Source: Brevibacillus sp. JNUCC-41 (lineage in GTDB: Bacteria; Bacillota; Bacilli; Bacillales; DSM-1321). From it: a stretch of DNA of 64,000 nt. Made by a program: the position numbers and the translations under genes. A model generated the notes under the pieces. That model worked only from the letters and a program-made list of their open reading frames with translations. It had not been told where the DNA came from and searched no databases. This document shows, in pieces, positions 48,993 to 57,360 of this stretch (position 1 is its first letter; each line of letters starts with the position of its first letter). The stretch lies in the NCBI RefSeq assembly GCF_014844095.1, contig NZ_CP062163.1, forward strand, positions 620,001 to 684,000, read 5' to 3'.

Positions 48993-51799
48993 ACTCTTTT
49001 AGTGAACTCCGTATATAAACTAGCTGGTACCTCATTCTCTAATTCCATTGTAACGGTAATTGGCTTTTCCCCTTCATATTCCACCGTGTTTCCCTTCCCG
49101 ATATAAATATAAGGTTCTGTCTTTCCATCTATTTCTTTATACTTTCTAATAAATAAATGTAAATGTATCCCTCTATCCTGGTTGAATACAATATTCTTGC
49201 CTCTCTCAGAACTTGGGGCTGTACTATTTGGAGTCTGCCATTGAAAAATGCGCTCGTTTATAAATTCATCGTGGTAATTAATGCTTTCTTTAATATCTTC
49301 TTCCTTGTGTAAATCAATAAATAAGAAATAGTCATTTCCATTCGAAAGTAATCCAGAACCCCTAAAGGCACTGTGACTTTTGCGATAATTTGATAGTAAT
49401 GCAGCATCACCCATTTGATATTGTTCATACAGCTTCAAATGTGGCACCCCATAGTAGTCTTCTTTAAATTCCTTTTCATATCTAAAGATTCCATAAATAA
49501 TAAGATCTTCTATATACGTTCTATATTCATCATTCTGTAGAACCTTTTGATAAGTAGAGGTCTTAGATAAATGACCATCTTCAAGTGTAAATAACTTCAA
49601 GTTCCTCTTTTTCTGACCAGGATCATAAAAATCCTGATTTAGACACTGCAAGGCATGCAATACGCTATCTTCATCTACCTCTTTAACTAACTTCAATATC
49701 TCACGTTTTGCTGTCTCTAAAGAAATCTCATTATGGTCCAATAGATATTTAGCAATCGCAAACTCATACACTCTCTTTAAAGGTAGCTTACTTGATAATT
49801 CTTTTAATACTCCTTCAAAATCTTCGTCTAGTAATAGCCTTTTCAAGGAATCTTCTTTTTCTACTTTTGCTACAAATTGCAAATATGTTTTTTCGCGATT
49901 AATAAACTTAATCGGATCTGGAGCTCCATCAAATTTCATATAATCCATTAATAATAAAGGAATTTTACCTTGATTCATTTTCTTAAATTCAAAGTACTCT
50001 TCCTTCAAATACTTCAAAGAATTAAAGTTTTCCTTATCAATCTGCGCCAATATCCGTTCTTCCGAGATTTTATCCATTTGAATATGCGTACAACCTGGAA
50101 TATTTGCAAAGCCAGTCGCTATGGCAACTTTCAAGCTTTCTTTATCATAATAACGGCTTCCATTTAATGCGATGGCAATTAAGAACGTTTTACTATGATT
50201 CCCGATAAAATCAAGGACGGTTAGGAAACTCTTGTCTTTATGCTTACGAAGTCCTCGTCCTAGCTGTTGAATAAAAACGATCGGAGAATTAGTAGGTCTT
50301 AACATTAATACGGTATTTACAGAAGGAATATCAACACCCTCATTAAAGATATCAACCGTGAAAATAAATTCTAAATCATCATGGTCATCTTCTAATTTTT
50401 TTATATAATACGATCTTAGCTCGACTGAGTCATTTCCAGATAAACAGATACTTTGAATACCCCTACTATTAAATTCTTGTGCCATATATTGTGCATGTTC
50501 AACGGTTACGCAAAAACCTAGACCTTTTCTTTTGTCACCGTCATGGCCATAGAAATTCATATTCTTAATAATAAAGTCGACTCTCTCGTTAACCTTTAAT
50601 CGCTTCGTTATCTCCGCTACATCGTCAATATCTACATCACTTAAATCAATTCCCTCAATGTCGGTAATACCAAAATAATGAAAAGGAATAACCAGTTCAT
50701 CCTCTAAAGCCTCATGTAAACGAACCTCCAAGGCAACATTATTATCAAATAGGTCAAAGACGTTTTGTTGATCGCTTCTCTCTGGAGTAGCTGTCATCCC
50801 TAATGTGAATTGTGGGTCGAAATATTCTAGCACTGCTTGATAACTAGGGCTTGTTGCATGGTGAGCCTCATCAAAGATAATATAATCAAACTCGTCTCGT
50901 TTAAATTCCTCGTAGCATTTAGACAAAGTTTGTATGGTAGAAAAAATATAATCAGCATTTTTTTGCTTTTGATTCCCAGTTAGTAATCCAAATGTCAGTT
51001 TTTCATTAGGAAGGAGCTTTTCAAAGGTCTCTTTTGCTTTTTTTAATATTTCTTCTCGATGTACAATGAACAACAATCTTTTAGGCTTGAATCCCTTTAC
51101 GTCAAAAGCAGACATATACGTTTTACCCGTACCTGTTGCTGCTATAACTAATGCCTTCTTTTCCCCAAACGATCTAATTCTTTCAAGGTTTTCAACCGCA
51201 CGTTTTTGCATGTTATTAGGAATGATATATTCAGAGCTTTCATAAATAAATTGCTGTGTATTCGTATAGCCCTTTAATTTACTCAAAAACTCTTCATACT
51301 TACTAATGAAATTGTCATCCGCTACGACACTACTATTCCATAAGCCATCATATTCTTTTAAGACATCTTTAAGAAATTGAGCATCCTCTTTAGCAATAAT
51401 CTCAACATTCCACTCAATATTACTCTTAAGGGCGCTTTGAGTAATATTAGAAGAGCCAATAATCACCTTATAGCTATCCTTAAATTCAAAAATATACGCT
51501 TTCGTATGAAAACCAATCGCCTTATCTGTTTCAAAAATCTTCAAATGGATATTACTAAACTCATTTATTTTCTTTAAAGCCTTCGCTTCAGTAAAATTCA
51601 GATAAGTAGAAGTAATAATTTTCCCCTTTACTCCCCTTTTTTCCGTATTCTTGAAAGTATCCAACAACAGCTGAAGACCACTATAATTAATAAAGGCCAC
51701 GCTGAAATAAAACTTTTCACACTCATTTATAGAAGAAATTAATTCATTTAATAAATTACCCTTGTCTGAATTGACAATTAGCTTTTTCTCGATGTTCAT
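48989..51799 (-). CDS. SauUSI-like type IV restriction enzyme (PLD-helicase-DUF3427)
   Basis: The 936-residue protein has an N-terminal phospholipase-D nuclease domain (HTK at 98-100, GSSN at 115-118). A superfamily-2 helicase follows (ATGTGKT at 221-227, DEAHH at 310-314, QQLGRGLRKH motif VI). The C-terminal DUF3427 begins near YGVPHLKLYEQYQMG. This is the architecture and length of SauUSI, an ATP-dependent enzyme that cuts DNA containing 5-methyl- or 5-hydroxymethylcytosine. All core motifs look intact. It would be the first of two modified-DNA restriction systems here, McrBC being the second. Confidence 0.88.
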   Translation of the reverse strand: MNIEKKLIVNSDKGNLLNELISSINECEKFYFSVAFINYSGLQLLLDTFKNTEKRGVKGKIITSTYLNFTEAKALKKINEFSNIHLKIFETDKAIGFHTKAYIFEFKDSYKVIIGSSNITQSALKSNIEWNVEIIAKEDAQFLKDVLKEYDGLWNSSVVADDNFISKYEEFLSKLKGYTNTQQFIYESSEYIIPNNMQKRAVENLERIRSFGEKKALVIAATGTGKTYMSAFDVKGFKPKRLLFIVHREEILKKAKETFEKLLPNEKLTFGLLTGNQKQKNADYIFSTIQTLSKCYEEFKRDEFDYIIFDEAHHATSPSYQAVLEYFDPQFTLGMTATPERSDQQNVFDLFDNNVALEVRLHEALEDELVIPFHYFGITDIEGIDLSDVDIDDVAEITKRLKVNERVDFIIKNMNFYGHDGDKRKGLGFCVTVEHAQYMAQEFNSRGIQSICLSGNDSVELRSYYIKKLEDDHDDLEFIFTVDIFNEGVDIPSVNTVLMLRPTNSPIVFIQQLGRGLRKHKDKSFLTVLDFIGNHSKTFLIAIALNGSRYYDKESLKVAIATGFANIPGCTHIQMDKISEERILAQIDKENFNSLKYLKEEYFEFKKMNQGKIPLLLMDYMKFDGAPDPIKFINREKTYLQFVAKVEKEDSLKRLLLDEDFEGVLKELSSKLPLKRVYEFAIAKYLLDHNEISLETAKREILKLVKEVDEDSVLHALQCLNQDFYDPGQKKRNLKLFTLEDGHLSKTSTYQKVLQNDEYRTYIEDLIIYGIFRYEKEFKEDYYGVPHLKLYEQYQMGDAALLSNYRKSHSAFRGSGLLSNGNDYFLFIDLHKEEDIKESINYHDEFINERIFQWQTPNSTAPSSERGKNIVFNQDRGIHLHLFIRKYKEIDGKTEPYIYIGKGNTVEYEGEKPITVTMELENEVPASLYTEFTKRV

Positions 51800-52045
51800 G
51801 ATTTGCTCCTGACTGTGGTTATATAAGAAAATGTTTCAGATAGCTAAAGATACATTGAATAATTTGTCGAACAGTTATGTTTAGATAATGGTAGCATAGA
51901 ATTCCCCATATAAAAATAGCTAACCAGGAGGGTCAGCTGCATAATCTTCATTTACTTCAAATAATGTCTTATGTTACTAGTAATAAAATTAATGTCATTT
52001 ACGATACGGTTCACCGTAACTAATCTAAATGAGGTTTACAAGGTC

Positions 52046-52076
52046 AAAAATCCCCCGAACCATAGTCCGAGGGAAC
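52046..52076 (-). terminator. Terminator downstream of the RlmCD-like tail
   Basis: The minus strand has TCCCTCGGAC-TATG-GTTCGGGGGA followed by five T residues; probably the original terminator of the host gene whose tail remains at 52116-52157. Confidence 0.75.
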
Positions 52077-52115
52077 ATTTAAACACACTTCATATTTAAA
52101 CCTATTGCCACAAAG

Positions 52116-52157
52116 CTATTTCAACTCTATCAACGCCACACACTCCACATGTGTTGT
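52116..52157 (-). pseudogene. 3'-terminal fragment of an RlmCD/TrmA-type methyltransferase gene
   Basis: Fourteen codons on the minus strand read TTHVECVALIELK and stop. This is the nearly invariant C-terminus of 23S rRNA uracil-C5 methyltransferases (HVECVxLIELK), here without the gene body. The terminator follows. Such a displaced 3' tail is what remains at one end when an integrative element enters the 3' end of a gene. Function of the fragment itself: none. Confidence 0.75.
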
Positions 52158-52211
52158 TATTAGGTCTCGGAAACTTTAGCTTAAATTGATGTAGCAGTGT
52201 TTACTGACAAG

Positions 52212-52260
52212 GAATGCAATGTTAGTTAACAGTACTCATTAACAAATTGCATTGCATTTC
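52212..52260. repeat. Imperfect inverted repeat near the RlmCD-like tail
   Basis: GAATGCAATGTTAGTTAA (52212-52229) faces TTAACAAATTGCATTGCA (52239-52256). Possibly a recombinase arm site or an eroded terminator of mcrC. Confidence 0.45.
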
Positions 52261-52355
52261 AACACTTTTTTATTTACTTCACATTTACTTATTATGTAAA
52301 AGCAAAATACCCAACTTGCGCTGAATGCATATAATATACATATCCTCTTATAGAA

Positions 52356-53402
52356 TTATTTGAAGAATTGAATAGCGTATGCAAACAAATCTGCTTTAAT
52401 ACCATTAAAGTCTTGATTCAAATCGAGAGATAATACGAAAATTTTATTTCCCTTAATGTTGTACGTATGGTTCGGTTGGTTTAATGCTATTGTTCTACCA
52501 TAAAGTAACATGCCACCTACTATTTCAGTAGATTTCTTTTTCCAATTATTTACGTAAGTAAAAATTTGATAGAGATTACCTGATTTTTGTTTTGACGCCC
52601 CTCCCTCAAATCTTGCGACCATATTCTCTGAATAGAACTTCGTATCCACAATCAGTGTTTTATTACCTTTTTGAAGCACAATATCAGTTTGCATGATTGG
52701 CAATGCTTCGATAAACCCATCATCAACGTTCCACTGAATTTGAGGACGTGATACAAGATAATCCGTTTCACGTTTGAAAAATGAATAGATGAATTTTTCG
52801 TATAAAGCCGAAAGCCTTTGTTCATCCTGTACTTGCTTCATAAATTGATATGTCGAATTTTCATCAAGTAATAGCTCTTCAAAAAGATATCTGCATACAT
52901 CAATGATAAATTGATAGCGAATATTTTGCCGATTATACTGGACATTTTTCCAAAGCTGCAGGTTCATCTCTATGTCTGATACCTCAGCAAAATAAGGGAG
53001 AAAACCATAAAATAATCTACGAGTTTTTTGTTTTATTTTTGCTGAATGAGATAAGAAAACAAGAGTAGCTTTTATAATTTGATTCAACAATATATCTTCA
53101 GAAAACTCATCGTATATCACCACGAGCTTCTTATCTACCAACGCATTTTTCTTTATTGAAGAATTTATATCAATTTTCCCCTTGATAACAGTGGAACTCT
53201 CCTCAACACATATGTAATCCTTAATTAATCCCCCACGAATTAATACAGGTATTCCAATAGATAAAATTTCTGCATAAAGGTCTTTGACGTTTTCAAACTT
53301 TTCTGTTCCAATATGTTTATATTCTGAAAGATTCAAAGTTTGATATGCATATGAAAGCATATAATAGATATTACGAATTGGAATATTGCTATTTCTCTCC
53401 AT
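52356..53402 (-). CDS. mcrC: McrC nuclease subunit
   Basis: This 348-residue protein starts RNSNIPIRNIYYMLSYAYQT, the standard McrC N-terminus. Its C-terminal PD-(D/E)xK nuclease core has Asp in MQTDIVLQ and DTK in TLIVDTKFYSEN. It cuts DNA when McrB has recognised methylated cytosine and translocated. Its start overlaps the end of mcrB by 14 bases, so the two are co-translated. The catalytic residues look intact. Confidence 0.92.
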   Translation of the reverse strand: MERNSNIPIRNIYYMLSYAYQTLNLSEYKHIGTEKFENVKDLYAEILSIGIPVLIRGGLIKDYICVEESSTVIKGKIDINSSIKKNALVDKKLVVIYDEFSEDILLNQIIKATLVFLSHSAKIKQKTRRLFYGFLPYFAEVSDIEMNLQLWKNVQYNRQNIRYQFIIDVCRYLFEELLLDENSTYQFMKQVQDEQRLSALYEKFIYSFFKRETDYLVSRPQIQWNVDDGFIEALPIMQTDIVLQKGNKTLIVDTKFYSENMVARFEGGASKQKSGNLYQIFTYVNNWKKKSTEIVGGMLLYGRTIALNQPNHTYNIKGNKIFVLSLDLNQDFNGIKADLFAYAIQFFK

Positions 53403-55494
53403 CGCAACAACCCCTTAGTCGTTCTGCCCAATCCTTAGCCTTCTGTTCATCGTCAAACCAATACTCGAATAGTTGAGGAATAATTTCATATTCAACAACT
53501 TCTTCTACCCGATTTACAGAATCAACTTTATAAGCACTCCCTACAAAATAACTATGACCAATTTGAAAGCCCGTACCAAGCTCTTCAACAATTTGATTAT
53601 TTAAACTCTTGATTTCATCTATTACACGAACCAAAACTTCTGGATTATTTAATTTTTCAACATACGACTTAAAGGTATCATTTTCAAATGCCGGTTTAAT
53701 TTCGACGAATGAAAACCTTCTTCTAAGAGCATAGTCTAACAGCGCTAAACTTCTATCGGCTGTATTCATCATACCTATGATATATAAGTTGGATGGAACT
53801 GAAAATTTATCGTTAGAGTATAGGAGATTGATTTGTTCCCCTCGCTTATCTGTTTCAATAAGCATCATCAATTCTCCAAATATTTTACTCATATTTCCTC
53901 GATTAATTTCATCAATAATGAAGAAATAATCACGCTCAGGATCACGTGCTGCTTTTCTTGCAAACTTCACAAATGGACCTTGTTTAAGTTCAAAACCATC
54001 ACCTTCAGCTTTCGGACGGTAACCTTCAATAAAATCTTCATAACTGTAACTTTGGTGGAACTGAACCATTTGGACACGAGTCTCATCCTTTTCTTCCATC
54101 ATCACATAAGCCAGACGTTTTGCAATATACGTTTTTCCTACTCCGGGGGCACCCTTCATGATGAGATTCTTCTTATTTTCAAGTACAGAAATTAGTCGGT
54201 TCAGCTCCTTTTTTTCGATAAAAACATCGGAAAGAAAGTCATCAGTAGAAAAAGGTTCATTTTCTTGAACAGTAGGTTTAGATTCAATAAAACGAATGTA
54301 ATAATCAATCGAACTCCCAGATACTCCTTTATATTTTCTGTAGGATTCATCTGATACAACTACATCTTTCAATTGCTTCAATTGCTCAGTATCTGTTTCT
54401 CCAAATATTGAAGTATCAAAGTAGCTCTCTATATCCTTTAATGCGTTCACCTTTTGAGTAACCGTTTTATCGTTCAAACTGGTTCCATTGTCTGTGACTT
54501 GGTTTGATAACCAAGTACGAAATTCGTTTACTTCCGCAATTGTTGGATCAATGATGTCGTCATTTATCACCTGCTCAATTTCTTGAATCAGATCTGGGTA
54601 AGGATTCAGATATGTCATAGTCTTTTGCGCAAAAGTCTGACGCAGTTCCCACTTACCAACTTGCAGCCACTCCACTTTTCTTCTATGTTTGTACTCAGTT
54701 TTTCCACTATCGAAGTAATAATCTCCAGTAACGACTCCACGAGCGATGATTTTCTTAATTCCTTCTTTAGCATAAACAACGTCGCCTATCTGAATTACAC
54801 TATAAAAATCCCACACAGCTTTTGTATCGTTGATGGGACGCTTTCCATCAGCTCTCTGCTCTGATATTTCTCGTTCAATCGCTTCCTTAGAATCGTAGTT
54901 ATTTAAATCACCTAGATAATCCCAACCAAGCCCAATCACACTTTCAGAATGAAAATTATCCCATAATCTTGAATGTTCCCCCGGCGAAACAACCCAATAG
55001 TTGATGCTATTATCAATTTCACCTTCTTGATTCGCAATTTTCTTTTCCTTTTTAGGATAAATTAAAGTAGGATTTTCATGGTAGTATAGAAATATTAGAT
55101 AGGATCTAAGTAAAACACCCCAGTCGGGTATCCCCCCTAAATTGTCTGGCTTACTTCTTTTGCCACGATTAAATTCATCTTCGGCATATTTCTGTCTGAA
55201 TTGTATTCTTCTAGTTCCAAACTCTTCTGGATATCGAGGTATTCCCTTACCAGTCACTAATTTTTCTATATCTTCATCACTTTGTTTTGTCATCTGTTGA
55301 TAGACATTTTTAAATTCTGAATACAACTGGTAATCAAAGAAATTTTGCTTATATCCAGTACCAAGCTCAAACTTATCTAGTAGATAACCAAGTAGTTCAA
55401 GATAGGGTGAATACCAAATTCCAGTTTTTTCACCCAGATTTTCAGTGACCCAAACTTTATATTTTTCTTTTTGAGAATTAACAAAATCATTCAT
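53389..55494 (-). CDS. mcrB: McrB-type GTPase/AAA+ recognition subunit with EVE-like domain
   Basis: The 701-residue protein has an EVE/PUA-like module at about 165-275 (NYWVVSPGE to GDVVYAKEGIKKIIARGVV), the probable modified-base reader. An AAA+ motor follows with Walker A GAPGVGKT (448-455), Walker B IIDEINRGN (526-534) and the McrB signature MNTADRS near 577. It drives McrC cleavage of methylated DNA. The N-terminal 150 residues are a helical DUF-type extension. Differs from E. coli McrB, whose reader domain is unrelated. Confidence 0.9.
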   Translation of the reverse strand: MNDFVNSQKEKYKVWVTENLGEKTGIWYSPYLELLGYLLDKFELGTGYKQNFFDYQLYSEFKNVYQQMTKQSDEDIEKLVTGKGIPRYPEEFGTRRIQFRQKYAEDEFNRGKRSKPDNLGGIPDWGVLLRSYLIFLYYHENPTLIYPKKEKKIANQEGEIDNSINYWVVSPGEHSRLWDNFHSESVIGLGWDYLGDLNNYDSKEAIEREISEQRADGKRPINDTKAVWDFYSVIQIGDVVYAKEGIKKIIARGVVTGDYYFDSGKTEYKHRRKVEWLQVGKWELRQTFAQKTMTYLNPYPDLIQEIEQVINDDIIDPTIAEVNEFRTWLSNQVTDNGTSLNDKTVTQKVNALKDIESYFDTSIFGETDTEQLKQLKDVVVSDESYRKYKGVSGSSIDYYIRFIESKPTVQENEPFSTDDFLSDVFIEKKELNRLISVLENKKNLIMKGAPGVGKTYIAKRLAYVMMEEKDETRVQMVQFHQSYSYEDFIEGYRPKAEGDGFELKQGPFVKFARKAARDPERDYFFIIDEINRGNMSKIFGELMMLIETDKRGEQINLLYSNDKFSVPSNLYIIGMMNTADRSLALLDYALRRRFSFVEIKPAFENDTFKSYVEKLNNPEVLVRVIDEIKSLNNQIVEELGTGFQIGHSYFVGSAYKVDSVNRVEEVVEYEIIPQLFEYWFDDEQKAKDWAERLRGCCDGEK

Positions 55495-55651
55495 AGTTTA
55501 CCTCCAAAAAGTAAATTCTTTACTTAAATTATATCATTCTACAATTCAAATAAACCCCTAGTTACTACTAGCGGTCCCATCTTATCAAAGCATATTATCT
55601 TTTACACGAAAAGTATCTTTCAATACTTCAGCTGCTTTGGTTCAATAAGTT

Positions 55652-55944
55652 TTATCTTATTTCAGTAGAAATTGGCTTAAGTATGAAAAGTCCAGAAGTT
55701 TCATTGTATTCTTCAACTACAGCAGTAATATGAAGATTTTGTCCCATACCAATATTTTCTGGTATTTCAGAACCAGTAAGCTTTAAATCAGATACATTGA
55801 CATCTTCGAAGTTAAAACTAGGTCCAATAGCAGTTGTTTCACTATAATCACCAGCATAAATTAAAATGTCATATCTTGTTGTATAATTCTCATTTTGCAT
55901 CATATTTGCAATATTTCCATCAAATTCAATGGATTTTTTTTCAT
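55652..55944 (-). CDS. Small hypothetical protein, possibly out of frame at A8
   Basis: The frame MMQNENYTTRYDILIYAGDY onward (83 residues from 55903) has no ribosome binding site. A strong AAGGAGG lies before ATG 55944, which is followed by eight A residues (55934-55941) and then stops after 13 codons. With nine A the start would run MKKKSIEFDGNIANMMQNEN straight into the 83-residue frame. The gene is therefore one base off at a homopolymer next to its start: phase variation, mutation or base-call error. The product looks beta-rich; not recognised. Confidence 0.6.
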
Positions 55945-56043
55945 AATGTCCTCCTTAATAATGTATAAAATTAAATATATTTGCTTTCCATCATTATTCT
56001 GAATAATATAGACAAATTCTAAAATATTTTAACACATTGATTT

Positions 56044-56914
56044 TTAATTAATAGCAAATCCAAACACTTCCATTATCTCTTCTTTTATTTCGTTACCCAT
56101 GAAGTTTAGTGCAGACTTCGTAGCATAACTCCCATGGCTTTTTCCATTAGAGTCAACTTTGCTTCCTCCCAAACCAATGAATTGCTCTGATGGTTTAAAA
56201 TGTAGACCAACTACAGGAACTCCTAATTGATGATAAAAGCCAATTTGATACTGAGCATCAGGAAAACCCTTTATTGACTTGGCATTGTTAAAACTAAATT
56301 CATTTCCTAAAGCAAGTCTGGAGCAGTGCTCTTTTCCTAACACAATAATCAAAGAGGAACTTAGAAAATCTAACGTATCCCTAATAAAATCTTTTGCAAA
56401 TTGTGTTTCAAATAAATTTCCTTTTGATCTTATTCTGCTCATCTGACTCTTAGTTGGAATAGGGAAAAAATCTGTATGTACTACTCTTTTCTTGTTATGA
56501 GGTGAATATAAAGAACCACCCATACCGTTTAGAAAGCCTTCCAATTCCAACTACGATATGTGGTATCCCTTTCGAAATAAGAACTGTACATCTCTATTGT
56601 TGATTCTAATTGTGAATCGTTCTTTTCATAATCCTCTAGAGAAGCCCTAATTCACTTACATAAAAGCGTGATTTTTTTCCTAATAACAAGGTGCCATCTG
56701 TATCAAGAAATTCCTTTGATGAAGGATTTGTTGCAATAGTTACCCAATTATTAGACGAAATATTACCAAACCAAACAACAGGTGTGGCTCTATCTATTAC
56801 CTCATGTGCAAGTGGTGATTTGGATAATTCTGCTTGATAACGTATTACCCTCTTTAAAAGAGACTTTGCTTGCTCTGCTTTTGAAGGGGATAGCGGCTTT
56901 ATCATTTCATTCAA
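56044..56914 (-). pseudogene. Uracil-DNA-glycosylase-fold-like gene with two frameshifts
   Basis: From ATG 56914 the first part (PVVWFGNISSNNWVTIATNP) resembles UDG-superfamily proteins. It stops after VSELGLL. A second frame continues LEDYEKNDSQLESTIEMYSS, then YFERDTTYRSWNWKAF, and a third resumes FLNGMGGSLYSPHNKKRVVH to the end (DFFPIPTKS, LIIVLGKEHCSRLALG). The breaks are near 56640 and 56535. Reassembled it would be about 285 residues. It sits between McrBC and the SIR2 gene, so a defence role for the ancestor is possible. Confidence 0.7.
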
Positions 56915-56991
56915 GGTAATTCCTCCTCCATCATGTTACATTCAAAAACGGTGTAATGCAGTTGAATATCATTTAAATTTCTTACACCAAT

Positions 56992-57237
56992 TCAAAAAAT
57001 AAATTTTCTCTTTAAGTTAACTTCCTCCATAAATTCTAATTCCAATTTATTTTGAATAACTTTTACTAATTCTTCCTCATCATCCAATATTATTATATAC
57101 TGATAGGGCATAAGTAGAAAGTCCTCTATTTTTTCGCCGTTGCTTAGATATTCATAAAGCCCGTAAAAAAAGACAAGACGTTCGACGTAAAAACAGTTAA
57201 ATAATTTTGGAATAACAAGAATTCTTACATTTAGTAA
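56992..57237 (-). pseudogene. C-terminal remnant of an unrecognised gene
   Basis: An 81-codon open frame without start codon reads VRILVIPKLFNCFYVERLVF, FYGLYEYLSNGEKIEDFLLM, then PYQYIIILDDEEELVKVIQN and ends KRKFIF. It looks like genuine protein sequence. It ends about 75 bases before the UDG-like gene. Confidence 0.45.
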
Positions 57238-57268
57238 TTAGAAAGCTTCTATTAAATAAACAGTCTAA

Positions 57269-57302
57269 GCCGGTCGAAACCATATTAGTTTCGACCGGCT
57301 TT
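57269..57302. terminator. Terminator of the SIR2 gene
   Basis: AAGCCGGTCGAAAC pairs perfectly with GTTTCGACCGGCTT; located 60-90 bases past the SIR2 stop. Confidence 0.85.
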
Positions 57303-57360
57303 ATTTTCTTCAATTCACTCTCTATCAAACTTCCAAGCTCTTATACATTAGCTATCTCAG

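Larger units (their letters stand above)
51800..52355. other. Gap between SauUSI-like and mcrC with a host-gene 3' fragment
   Basis: No complete gene. It contains the terminator at 52046, the RlmCD-like tail at 52116-52157 and an imperfect inverted repeat around 52212-52258 (GAATGCAATGTTAGTTAA facing TTAACAAATTGCATTGCA). The mix suggests a recombination junction. Confidence 0.7.
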
